Assembly: GCA_902541315.1 (NCBI GenBank) | Contig: CACBQF010000004.1 | Coordinates: 1-64,000 of the forward strand | Source: an uncultured Pelagibacteraceae bacterium | GTDB lineage: Bacteria; Pseudomonadota; Alphaproteobacteria; Pelagibacterales; Pelagibacteraceae | Length of the DNA: 64,000 bases | Reading direction: 5' to 3' | Part shown: in pieces, positions 40,566-50,101 of the stretch | Layout of the letters: each line of letters begins with the position of its first letter | How positions within the stretch are numbered: the first letter of the stretch is position 1 | The notes under the pieces: generated by a model | Told to the model about the DNA's origin: nothing | The model's input: the letters and a program-made list of their open reading frames with translations, nothing else | The model's database searches: none | Made by a program: the position numbers and the translations under genes

Positions 40566-41048
40566 TTAATTTAATATAACCAAGTTAATATTTAGAAATA
40601 ATGCATAGAAACACCAAAGTAAATAGGGAATCATTAAATAGAAGCTTAATTTATTTACAGGTTTAAACCTTATGATTAACAAAAAAATTAATATTATTAA
40701 TATTATTAAAACTAACATAGCTAGAAATATTTTATGCAAAGCAAAAAATATAATACTCCAAGTTGTATTGACGATTATGTGTATAAAATAAATATAAACC
40801 GTATTCATATCTCTATTTTTGCAATGCCAGAAGTTCCAGACTGCAATAGTCATCATAAGGTATAAAATAGTCCAAACAGGAGCAAAAACCCAATCTGGTG
40901 GATTTAAACTTGATTTAATAAGTGTTGAATACCAAGGTTCTTTCAAATTTATTGAGACTGCACCACCAATGAATGAGGCTGAAAAGGTTATTATAAAAAA
41001 AAGAATGAATGATAAAATTTTATTTTTAGGCATAAAGGTATTATACAT
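40566..41048 (-). CDS. tspO: TspO/MBR family protein
   Basis: PWYSTLIKSSLNPPDWVFAPVWTILYLMMTIAVWNFW. Confidence 0.92.
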   Translation of the reverse strand: MYNTFMPKNKILSFILFFIITFSASFIGGAVSINLKEPWYSTLIKSSLNPPDWVFAPVWTILYLMMTIAVWNFWHCKNRDMNTVYIYFIHIIVNTTWSIIFFALHKIFLAMLVLIILIILIFLLIIRFKPVNKLSFYLMIPYLLWCFYALFLNINLVILN

Positions 41049-41057
41049 CTTTGAATA

Positions 41058-41819
41058 ATGAATAAAAAAACAATTTGGATCACGGGTGGAAGCACAGGTA
41101 TTGGTAAAGCACTAGCATTAAAATTCGCTAATGAGGGTTGGAACGTTGCAATATCTGCAAGGAGAGAGAATCTTCTTAAAGAAATAGCTGATACCAATGC
41201 CAATATCAGCTCATTTCCATTAGATGTCACAGATAAATCAAAATGCAAAGAGGTCTTTGAACAAATTAAGAAAAAATTTGAAAATATTGATATTTGTTTT
41301 TTTTCTACAGGTACTTGGAATCCTAAAAAAGAAAAAGATATCGATGTTGAACAGATTGAAGATGTAATTAAAATTAATTTTTTTGGGACATTGAATAGTA
41401 TTAAGGCTGTAGAGGAATATTTTAAAAATAAAAAAAGTGGAAAAATTGCTATAGTTTCATCTATAGCAGGTTATAGAGGACTGCCTAATTCGACAGGTTA
41501 TGGCCCATCAAAATCAGCTCTGAATAATTTGGCTGAGAGTTTATATTTTTACTTTGGTCGTTCAAATGTGCGTGTCTGTCTAGTTTCACCTGGTTTTATC
41601 AAAACTCCCATGACAGATAAAAATGATTTTAAAATGCCTTTTTTAAAAACTGCAGAGTATGCCGCTGATAAAATTTATGATGGATTGGTAAATAAAAATA
41701 TTTTTGAAATCCATTTTCCAAAATCTTTAACATTGATACTTAAATTTTTTAGTTTTTTGCCAAGTAAATTATATTTTAGTCTAATAGGTAAAATGACAAA
41801 GTATCAGAAAAAAAATTAG
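41058..41819 (+). CDS. Short-chain dehydrogenase/reductase
   Basis: WITGGSTGIGKALALKFA, VSSIAGYRGLPNSTGYGPSKSAL. Confidence 0.9.
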   Translation: MNKKTIWITGGSTGIGKALALKFANEGWNVAISARRENLLKEIADTNANISSFPLDVTDKSKCKEVFEQIKKKFENIDICFFSTGTWNPKKEKDIDVEQIEDVIKINFFGTLNSIKAVEEYFKNKKSGKIAIVSSIAGYRGLPNSTGYGPSKSALNNLAESLYFYFGRSNVRVCLVSPGFIKTPMTDKNDFKMPFLKTAEYAADKIYDGLVNKNIFEIHFPKSLTLILKFFSFLPSKLYFSLIGKMTKYQKKN

Positions 41820-42361
41820 TCTTTAACAAAAACGACTGTTAATTCTGCTACCTTAAAACCAAACTTAGTCATTGTTGCTTTATTTATAGCTACTCTATCA
41901 TCTTGTTTAAAAATCCAATCATCGAAAGTAATTTTCATTTGTTTACCTTTTACGGGAACTAATAAAACATATTCAAATTTGAACGCTGGACCATATGAAT
42001 ACCCCTTTGCTTTACCAACTACATCACCAGCTGTACCTTCATAATTATTTTCATCAATTTTGGTAATTTGCCACTGTCTTGTTTGAATTTCACCATCATC
42101 CCAATTAAATTTTTCATCAAGGATTAATTGATTACCATTCCATTTACCATCTAGATCTGCTGAGAACTGCCTTATAACTTTCCCAGATCGATTTTGTAAA
42201 ACACCCCATGCTTTTACATTACCCGATAAGTATTCCTCAATTATTAATCTTGGTTTTTTATTTATAAAGTCTTCTGGTTTCATTGTATTATTTGAACAGT
42301 TTGTAATTAAGAATAAAGAAATTATCAATAAAATTGGTTTAAAAAGTTTTATGTTGCTCAT
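41816..42361 (-). CDS. DUF3833-like lipoprotein
   Basis: Lipobox LFLITNCSNN; FINKKPRLIIEEYLSGNVKAWGVLQNRSGKVIRQFSADLDGKWNGN; CFA cluster context. Confidence 0.8.
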   Translation of the reverse strand: MSNIKLFKPILLIISLFLITNCSNNTMKPEDFINKKPRLIIEEYLSGNVKAWGVLQNRSGKVIRQFSADLDGKWNGNQLILDEKFNWDDGEIQTRQWQITKIDENNYEGTAGDVVGKAKGYSYGPAFKFEYVLLVPVKGKQMKITFDDWIFKQDDRVAINKATMTKFGFKVAELTVVFVKD

Positions 42362-42372
42362 GGTCTCCTCTT

Positions 42373-43551
42373 TTATTTATTCTGTATAGAAAATTGAATT
42401 AAATCAATATTTTTGGACTTAAAACCCGCCTCGCAGTATGATAAATAAAACTCCCACATCCTTTTGAATGTTAAATCAAAACCTTGCTTTTTAATCAACT
42501 CCCATTTCCTATTAAATTCGTTTCTCCAAATAGCAAGTGTATTTGAGTAATGATCAGCATAAGATTCGTAAGATTTTATAGTTAAGCCATTGTTTGAAAC
42601 GTATTTATCTATACTTCCTTTGTTCGGAAGAAAACCTCCAGGAAAAATATATTTTTGAATGAAATCTTGTTTGTATTTATACCTGTCGAAAAGATTATCA
42701 TCAATTGTTATTGCTTGGATAGCAGCACTTCCATTAGTTGATAAATTATTTTTAATTGTTTTAAAATAACCTTCCAAATAATTTTGACCTACTGCCTCAA
42801 TCATTTCTATAGATGCAATAGAATTATATTTATCTTTTAAATCTCTATAATCTTTTATTTGAATATTAACTTTTTCATTTAATCCACACCTATAAATTCT
42901 CTCTTTAGCATATTCAAATTGTTTTTTTGAAATTGTAATACAATCTAATTTCACATCATACTTTTTACCAAGATACTCAGCAAAACCTCCCCATCCACAA
43001 CCTATTTCTAAAACTTTATCTCCAGTTCCAGGTTTAATTAAGTCTATTAATTTTTGATATTTATTATTTTGAGCATCAGATAAATCTTTATTTTTTTCAT
43101 CAAATATCGCGCTTGAGTAAGTTAGCGTTTTATCTAACCATAAAGAAAAAAATTCATTACCTAGGTCATAGTGTTTTGAAATGTTAGTTTTGCTTCTATT
43201 TTTTGTATTTTTTATGAAAATATTTTTCAAGTAATTAATAAAAGGAAAATCTAGCAGTCCAGAAAATTTATGAATTTGTTTTATATTCCTTGCTGTTATC
43301 TCTATCAAATTAGATAAATTATTCGTCTCAAAATGGTCATTCATGTAGGATTCTGCAAGACCTACACTACCTGATTTTATTAAATTAAAAGTAAAATTTT
43401 TATTTTTTATCTTTATATTAGCTTTTAAAGTATCTTCGATGTTTCCAAAACTATAGTTTTTACCATCATAATTAGTTAGCTCTAAATGACCAACTTTTAT
43501 ATCTTTTAAAATGCTAAAGACTATTTTATCTGAAACAGTATTTAAATTCAT
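42373..43551 (-). CDS. Cyclopropane-fatty-acyl-phospholipid synthase family methyltransferase
   Basis: SKHYDLGNEFFSLWLDKTLTYSSAIF, VLEIGCGWGGFAEYLGKKY, IEAVGQNYLEGYFKTI, FIQKYIFPGGFLP. Confidence 0.93.
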   Translation of the reverse strand: MNLNTVSDKIVFSILKDIKVGHLELTNYDGKNYSFGNIEDTLKANIKIKNKNFTFNLIKSGSVGLAESYMNDHFETNNLSNLIEITARNIKQIHKFSGLLDFPFINYLKNIFIKNTKNRSKTNISKHYDLGNEFFSLWLDKTLTYSSAIFDEKNKDLSDAQNNKYQKLIDLIKPGTGDKVLEIGCGWGGFAEYLGKKYDVKLDCITISKKQFEYAKERIYRCGLNEKVNIQIKDYRDLKDKYNSIASIEMIEAVGQNYLEGYFKTIKNNLSTNGSAAIQAITIDDNLFDRYKYKQDFIQKYIFPGGFLPNKGSIDKYVSNNGLTIKSYESYADHYSNTLAIWRNEFNRKWELIKKQGFDLTFKRMWEFYLSYCEAGFKSKNIDLIQFSIQNK

Positions 43552-44312
43552 TAACTCTCAAAAGTAATATTATTCTTAATTTTAAATTTTCTTTGAATAA
43601 ATTTAATACCTTTGGTCCACAGTTTAAACGCTTCAAAATGTATCGCAGATATTATTTTAAAAGTCATAAGTGGGTGTTTTATATATGATTTTAATAATTC
43701 TTTACTATTTAAGTCCTTTCTTTTTCCATCCTGAGATGCATACAAGATTTTTTCATCAGACTGATATTGGTCTATAATAACAGATATTCTTTCACAGGGT
43801 TTTAGAATTCTAAAAAAATAATTACAATCCATCTCTATAAAAGGTGACACATGAAATTTTTTTGAACAGTTATGTTGAAAAAGTTTATTGTCATCTTCAA
43901 CTTTAAAAATATATGTATGTTGTTCACCAAATGTATTCTTAACTTCGTATAAAATAGCAATTAAGTTATTATTAATGTCGTAGATAAAAAAAACACTTAA
44001 GGGATTAAAAACATATCCAAAAATTCTTGGATAACACAAAAGTTTTATTCTTATATCTTTCGAGATAATATTATTTTCATCTAGATTTTTTTTTACCCAT
44101 GAAATTAATGAAGATCCATCTCTATTACCATGATCTTTTTCAAAAAAACTTATTAAATTAAATTTGTTAAATGAAAAAAATTTAATGTTTTTATCTAGCT
44201 GGTCTAACTCTGACAAGTCTATTAGCAGTGAAAATACACTATATTTAAAAAAATGAGTTCTAGGTTTAAATCTTTTGTGAATAACTGTGCCATTATAAAT
44301 TGAACTAGTCAT
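43551..44312 (-). CDS. DUF1365 family protein
   Basis: YNGTVIHKRFKPRTHFFKYSVFSLLIDLSEL, CYPRIFGYVFNPLSVFFIYD, KKFHVSPFIEMDCNYFF. Confidence 0.88.
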   Translation of the reverse strand: MTSSIYNGTVIHKRFKPRTHFFKYSVFSLLIDLSELDQLDKNIKFFSFNKFNLISFFEKDHGNRDGSSLISWVKKNLDENNIISKDIRIKLLCYPRIFGYVFNPLSVFFIYDINNNLIAILYEVKNTFGEQHTYIFKVEDDNKLFQHNCSKKFHVSPFIEMDCNYFFRILKPCERISVIIDQYQSDEKILYASQDGKRKDLNSKELLKSYIKHPLMTFKIISAIHFEAFKLWTKGIKFIQRKFKIKNNITFES

Positions 44313-45543
44313 TTAAGTTCTTCAACATTTCAATAGATGATTTTATGCCATCCTCATGAAAACCGTAACCGAAATAACTTCCGCAAAACAATATATTTTC
44401 TTTATTTTGAATACTTTTTAAATTTTTTTGATTATCTAAAGCTTTTTGATCGTAATAAGGATGTGTAAAATTAATTTTTTTTATAATTTTATCCTCAGAT
44501 ATTTTTTTTATAGGATTTAAGGTCAAAAATATATTTTTTTCACTTTTTAAGTTTTGAAGAAGATTTAACCAGTATGAAAGTGAGTTTTTGTTTGTATTCT
44601 TTTTATCAACAAAAGAATTCCATGAGGACCATACATCTTTATTTTTGGGCATTATGTTTTCATCTGTATGCAATATTGCTAAATTCTCTCTGTAACTAAA
44701 ATTTGATAAAATATTTCTTTCCTCATCTGATGGATTATCTATCAAATTTAAGGCTTCATTTGCATGGGTTGCAAGAATAACCTTGTCATAATGAAAAAAT
44801 TCATTATTGCCACCATAATAAACTTGTAATCCAGATGAGATTCTTTTAACAGATTTTATCTTATAATTTTTATAATATTGACCACTGATTAAAGATAAAA
44901 CTTTATTAACATATGATCTGCTTCTTTGAGCAACAGTGTACCACTGAGGTCTATTTTTAAGTTTGAATAAGCCGTGATTTTGAAAAAATTTTAAAAAAAA
45001 ATTCATGGGCATTTTCCCTGCCTCATAGGGTGGCATAGACCAAATCGCAGAAACCATTGGTATAATGTGATAATTAATAAAACCTCTAGACCACTTATTT
45101 TTTTTTAAAAAATCATCTAAAGTTATTTTTTGATCAATTTCTGAGATATTATCACAAATTTTGTAAAATTTTAGAATATCAAAAAACATTTTGATAAATT
45201 CAATATTAAATAAATTAGATTTATTAGCAAAAATACCTGATAAACCTTTGCCGCAATACTCATAATTAGAGTCTTCTACAGAAACAGAAAATGACATATC
45301 GCTTTTTTCAATTTCAATATCAATCTCTTTAAAAAAATTTATTAAATTTGGATATGTCTGATGATTAAATACAATAAACCCCACATCGACAGATATTTTT
45401 TTTTTATTAAGAATTGCATCAACGGTATAAGAGTGACCTCCAAAATGATCTTCTCTCTCAAAAAGATCTACATGGTGATTTTTTGATAAATAATAAGCTG
45501 CGCTTAAACCCGATATGCCTGAGCCGATTACAGCTACTTTCAT
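44305..45543 (-). CDS. FAD/NAD(P)-binding amine-oxidase-like protein
   Basis: KVAVIGSGISGLSAAYYLSKNHHVDLFEREDHFGGHSYTVD, VDVGFIVFNHQTYPNL. Confidence 0.88.
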   Translation of the reverse strand: MKVAVIGSGISGLSAAYYLSKNHHVDLFEREDHFGGHSYTVDAILNKKKISVDVGFIVFNHQTYPNLINFFKEIDIEIEKSDMSFSVSVEDSNYEYCGKGLSGIFANKSNLFNIEFIKMFFDILKFYKICDNISEIDQKITLDDFLKKNKWSRGFINYHIIPMVSAIWSMPPYEAGKMPMNFFLKFFQNHGLFKLKNRPQWYTVAQRSRSYVNKVLSLISGQYYKNYKIKSVKRISSGLQVYYGGNNEFFHYDKVILATHANEALNLIDNPSDEERNILSNFSYRENLAILHTDENIMPKNKDVWSSWNSFVDKKNTNKNSLSYWLNLLQNLKSEKNIFLTLNPIKKISEDKIIKKINFTHPYYDQKALDNQKNLKSIQNKENILFCGSYFGYGFHEDGIKSSIEMLKNLND

Positions 45544-45546
45544 TAA

Positions 45547-48417
45547 TTAAGCTGCATCTTCTTTAAATTCATCCATACTAGGACAAGTACAAAAGATATT
45601 CTTATCTCCATAAACATTATCTACTCGTGCAACTGGTGGCCAAAATTTATTTAATTTCAAAAATTTAGCTGGATAAGCTGCTTCCTCTCTTGAATATTTA
45701 TGCTTCCAGTCATCTGAAGCAAGCTCCATATCTGTATGAGGAGCATTCTTGATTGGATTATCAACTTTATCAAATTTTCCAGACTTAATTTTATCTATTT
45801 CTAGTTTTATATTAATTAATGTGTCACAGAATCTGTCAAGCTCTGATAAACTCTCACTTTCAGTTGGTTCAATCATCATCGTACCGGCAACTGGCCATGA
45901 CATTGTCGGAGCATGAAATCCATAATCAATTAATCTTTTTGCGATATCTTCTTCAGTAACCCCAGTCTCAGACTTAATTGTTCTGATATCAATTATACAT
46001 TCGTGTGCAACGTTGCCTTTTGAACCTTTATATAAAATAGGAAAATGATCTTTAAGTCTATTAGCAATATAATTGGCGTTTAGAATTGCAAATTTAGTAG
46101 CTAGTTTAAGACCTTCAGACCCCATCATCTTAATGTACATCCATGAAATCGACAAAATACTTGAGCTTCCCCATGGAGCAGCAGAAACTGCACCAATTCC
46201 TGTTGCAGGTCCACAATCTTTTACGACCGGATGATTAGGTAAATAAACTTGTAAATGTCTTTTACATGCAATAGGTCCCATTCCAGGTCCTCCTCCACCA
46301 TGTGGAATACAAAAAGTTTTATGTAAATTAATATGACAAACATCTGGACCAAAATTTCCTGGTTTTGCGATTCCTACTAGAGCATTTAAATTTGCCCCAT
46401 CCATATAAACTTGACCTCCATGTTTATGAATTAAATCACAGATGTCTGATATTTTTTCCTCGAAAACTCCATGTGTAGAGGGGTAAGTTACCATTAATGC
46501 GCCAAGGTTTTCAGAATGTAATTCAGTTTTTTTCTTTAAATCCTCAAAATCAACATTTCCCTCTTTATCGCAATTAACTACAACAACTTTCATTCCAACC
46601 ATTTGGGCGCTTGCTGGATTGGTCCCATGTGCTGAACTCGGTATTAAACATATGTTTCTATTATTATCACCTCTATCTAAATGATATTTTCTTATTACCA
46701 TTAAACCCGCATATTCACCTTGAGCACCTGCATTAGGCTGAAGTGAAACTCCTGAGAAACCAGTGATTGATCTTAACCAATTTTTAAGTTCTGTGAACAT
46801 TGTTCTATATCCTTCCATCTGTTCAATAGGCACAAATGGATGAGGCTCTGCTAATTCTCTCCATGAAATAGGTATCATTTCTGCGGTAGCATTTAATTTC
46901 ATCGTACATGAACCTAAAGCAATCATAGTTCTATTAAGAGCAATATCCTTATCTTCTAGCTTTTTTAGATATCTGAGCATTTCTGTTTCAGAATGATATG
47001 AATTAAAAATAGGATGTTCTAAATACTTAGAAGTTCTTAACAAATTTTTTGGTAGATTGGGTAAACTTACCGTAGGATCCTCTTTTTTGATAGACTCTGC
47101 TGCATTAAAAATTTTAAGTAATTGATTTACTCTATAAACATTTTTCTTTTCATCAAAAGAAACAGCAAGCATTTCTGAATTTACTTTTCTAATATTTACT
47201 TTTTGAGCTAAAGCGTTTTTAAAAATTTGATCAGTCTTTTCTTTAGTAATAATTGTTACTGTATCAAAAAAGTAATCTGAATATAATTCATATCCAGATT
47301 GCTTTATTTTATCAGCAAAATTTTTTGCTAATTGAGATACTCTCTCAGAAATATTTCTTATTCCATTTGGACCATGATAAATAGCATATGCTGCAGAAAC
47401 TATTGCTAATAAAGCTTGGGCAGTACAAATGTTGCTTGTAGCTTTATCTCTTCTGATATGTTGCTCCCTAGTCTGTAGTGACAATCTGTAAGCTTTATTT
47501 CCATGTCTATCGACTGAAACACCAACTATTCTTCCTGGCATAGATCTTTTATATTCATCTTTGGTAGCAAAAAAAGCTGCATGCGGTCCTCCATAACCCA
47601 TTGGAATACCAAATCTTTGAGAACTACCAACTGCAATATCAGCTCCGAGCTCCCTTGGTGTTTTTAGTTTAGCAAGAGCTAGAAGATCACATGCTAAAAT
47701 TGCTTTACCATTTTTTTTATGAATCTTGCTTATTGCCTCACTAGGATCCTTGATGTCACCTAAAGTTCCAGGGTACTGTAAAATTCCACAAACAATATCT
47801 TCTTTTAACTGTTCTAAAACTTTATCCTCATTTCCAACAAGAACTTTTAAGCCCATGGGCTCTGCCCTAGTTCGTATAACATCAATTGTTTGTGGATGAC
47901 AATCTTCAGAAACAAAAACTAAATCGCTGTCACTTTTATTTAGTCTATGACTTAAACCCATTGCCTCTGCTGCAGCTGTACCCTCATCAAGCAAAGATGC
48001 GTTTGCAATATCCATCCCTGTAAAATCAACAATCATTTGTTGGAAGTTTAATAACATTTCTAATCTTCCTTGAGCTACCTCAGGCTGATATGGTGTATAA
48101 GAAGTATACCAACCTGGGTTTTCTAATATATTTCTTAAAATGACATACGGCGTATACGTTCCATAATAACCCATACCAATAAAATTTGAGTAAATTTGAT
48201 TTTTTTTTGAAATTTCTTTTAGTTTTCTTAATGCTTCATATTCTGAATTTGATTCACCAATATTTAACTCACCCTTAAACTGTATTTTTTCTGGTACAGT
48301 GTTGTCTATTAAATCATCCAGAGATTTATAATTTAACTTTTTTAACATTTTTAATTGATCATCTTCTGAGGGTCCGATGTGTCTTTTCAAAAAATCTTTT
48401 TGTGAATTTTGTAACAT
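45547..48417 (-). CDS. gcvP: Glycine dehydrogenase (aminomethyl-transferring), P-protein
   Basis: FIGMGYYGTYTPYVILRNILENPGWYTSYTPYQPEVAQGRLE; PLP site NLHKTFCIPHGGGGPGMGPI. Confidence 0.98.
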   Translation of the reverse strand: MLQNSQKDFLKRHIGPSEDDQLKMLKKLNYKSLDDLIDNTVPEKIQFKGELNIGESNSEYEALRKLKEISKKNQIYSNFIGMGYYGTYTPYVILRNILENPGWYTSYTPYQPEVAQGRLEMLLNFQQMIVDFTGMDIANASLLDEGTAAAEAMGLSHRLNKSDSDLVFVSEDCHPQTIDVIRTRAEPMGLKVLVGNEDKVLEQLKEDIVCGILQYPGTLGDIKDPSEAISKIHKKNGKAILACDLLALAKLKTPRELGADIAVGSSQRFGIPMGYGGPHAAFFATKDEYKRSMPGRIVGVSVDRHGNKAYRLSLQTREQHIRRDKATSNICTAQALLAIVSAAYAIYHGPNGIRNISERVSQLAKNFADKIKQSGYELYSDYFFDTVTIITKEKTDQIFKNALAQKVNIRKVNSEMLAVSFDEKKNVYRVNQLLKIFNAAESIKKEDPTVSLPNLPKNLLRTSKYLEHPIFNSYHSETEMLRYLKKLEDKDIALNRTMIALGSCTMKLNATAEMIPISWRELAEPHPFVPIEQMEGYRTMFTELKNWLRSITGFSGVSLQPNAGAQGEYAGLMVIRKYHLDRGDNNRNICLIPSSAHGTNPASAQMVGMKVVVVNCDKEGNVDFEDLKKKTELHSENLGALMVTYPSTHGVFEEKISDICDLIHKHGGQVYMDGANLNALVGIAKPGNFGPDVCHINLHKTFCIPHGGGGPGMGPIACKRHLQVYLPNHPVVKDCGPATGIGAVSAAPWGSSSILSISWMYIKMMGSEGLKLATKFAILNANYIANRLKDHFPILYKGSKGNVAHECIIDIRTIKSETGVTEEDIAKRLIDYGFHAPTMSWPVAGTMMIEPTESESLSELDRFCDTLINIKLEIDKIKSGKFDKVDNPIKNAPHTDMELASDDWKHKYSREEAAYPAKFLKLNKFWPPVARVDNVYGDKNIFCTCPSMDEFKEDAA

Positions 48418-48797
48418 TATGTGGAGCTCTCCTTTGCAAATATATCGTATTCATCTTTATTCATTAAAGTATCCATCTCTGACTTATCTTTAATTTTTAA
48501 TTTAAAGAACCAGGCAGAGTTTTCTGGATCCTGATTTATTTTTGATGGGTCATCAACAATAGATTGATTTAAATCAACAACCTCACCGCTTACCGGTGTG
48601 TATACATCACTTGCAGCTTTTGTAGATTCAACTACCCCTGCTGTTCCATCCTTTTCTACATTAGATCCATTTTCTGGAAGTTCTGCAAAAACTATATCTC
48701 CAAGCATTTCTGTTGCATGCTTAGTTATCCCAATAGTAGCTATTTCTCCCTCTAATTTAATCCACTCGTGTTCCTTAGAATATTTTACTTCACTCAT
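48417..48797 (-). CDS. gcvH: Glycine cleavage system H protein
   Basis: [41 protein letters not shown] lipoylation motif. Confidence 0.98.
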   Translation of the reverse strand: MSEVKYSKEHEWIKLEGEIATIGITKHATEMLGDIVFAELPENGSNVEKDGTAGVVESTKAASDVYTPVSGEVVDLNQSIVDDPSKINQDPENSAWFFKLKIKDKSEMDTLMNKDEYDIFAKESST

Positions 48798-49900
48798 TAG
48801 TTAACTCCTTTTACATAACTCTTTTTATAAAAAGGTAAACCACAAATTGTAGCTGGATGCTTTTTACCTCTAACCTCTAAAAATATTTTAGTATCTTTTT
48901 TAGAAAATTTATTTTTCACATATCCCATAGCTACAGGGCCATTGACACTTGGTCCAAAGGTTCCACTTGTTATTTCACCAATTTCTGAATTAGATTCATT
49001 GTATATTTTAGTTTTTTCTCTAGCAATTATTCTTCCCTCTGGTTTTATCCCTACTCTTATCTTATTCACTCCATAGTTTAATTGTTTAGTAATTATATCT
49101 GATCCAATAAAGTTTCCTTTTAAGATTCTCTCTTTTGAAATTGCCCATTTTAAATTTGCCTCTACTGGAGTTTTGTCTTTACTTAATTCATGACCATATA
49201 AGCACAAACCAGCTTCCAATCTTAATGTATCACGTGCTCCAAGACCAATTAATTTTGCACCTTTATCGATTAATCTTCTTGTAAACCTATCTGCAAATTC
49301 ATTAGTTAGTGATACCTCGAAACCATCTTCACCTGTATATCCTGATCTCGTAACGTAAATGTTGTGATTATCCAGTGTAAACCAATTCCCTGTCATAAAA
49401 TTTAAATTTTCAACACCTTGAATAACACTTTTTAAAATTTCTACAGATTTAGGTCCTTGGATTGCAATTAAAGATCTTTCCTCATCCAAAATCATTTTAT
49501 ATTTATCGTTCAATAGTTCTTTTAAAATTTTATAATCATTTTCTTTGCAAGCAGCATTTAGAATAATTAAAAAACCATCTTTGATTTTAGTAATTATTAA
49601 ATCATCATAAATTCCGGCATTGTCACTCATTAGAAAACTATATTTTGAGTGATTTAACTTTAAATTTTTTAAGTCTAACGGAAAAATTCTTTCCAAATCA
49701 TCAACTAAATCTTCTTGGCCATAGATAAATAATTGACCCATATGCGAAACATCAAAAATACCAGAATGGTTTCTTGTGTATCTATGCTCTTCAACAATAC
49801 CCTCAGAATATTGAATTGGCATTTGATAACCTGCAAACTCTACAAATTTTGCTTTGTTGTCTTGGTGCAATTGATAAAGCGATGTTTTTTTTGTATCCAT
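48797..49900 (-). CDS. gcvT: Aminomethyltransferase, T-protein
   Basis: [60 protein letters not shown]. Confidence 0.97.
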   Translation of the reverse strand: MDTKKTSLYQLHQDNKAKFVEFAGYQMPIQYSEGIVEEHRYTRNHSGIFDVSHMGQLFIYGQEDLVDDLERIFPLDLKNLKLNHSKYSFLMSDNAGIYDDLIITKIKDGFLIILNAACKENDYKILKELLNDKYKMILDEERSLIAIQGPKSVEILKSVIQGVENLNFMTGNWFTLDNHNIYVTRSGYTGEDGFEVSLTNEFADRFTRRLIDKGAKLIGLGARDTLRLEAGLCLYGHELSKDKTPVEANLKWAISKERILKGNFIGSDIITKQLNYGVNKIRVGIKPEGRIIAREKTKIYNESNSEIGEITSGTFGPSVNGPVAMGYVKNKFSKKDTKIFLEVRGKKHPATICGLPFYKKSYVKGVN

Positions 49901-50061
49901 ATTAACTCTTTTTACCCATCTGTATATTTGCCTGAGAGTTTTGCTCCTTCGGCGAGAATTTAATCTCTTTCCAGAGTTAATATGTTACGGTCCATTTTGC
50001 CTGAGAGATTCCTGGGTGGTTGCTCCTTCGGCGCTACAAAAATTTGTAGTCTCTCCCGTAA
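49901..50061 (-). promoter_or_regulatory. Tandem glycine riboswitch upstream of gcvT (aptamer I about 50061-49985, aptamer II about 49981-49901)
   Basis: Two copies of the glycine aptamer core GCCGAAGGAGCAA...CUCUCAGGCAAA on the minus strand; P1 stems TTACGG/CCGTAA (I) and ATTAACTCT/AGAGTTAAT (II). Confidence 0.96.
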
Positions 50062-50101
50062 TTAAATTCGTTATATCATAAATTATCATAAACATAAATA
50101 T

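Noticed and set aside
49733-49963. 76-aa plus-strand ORF over gcvT 5' end and the glycine riboswitch
   Set aside because: Antisense to a clear gene and a conserved RNA structure; no recognisable protein features.
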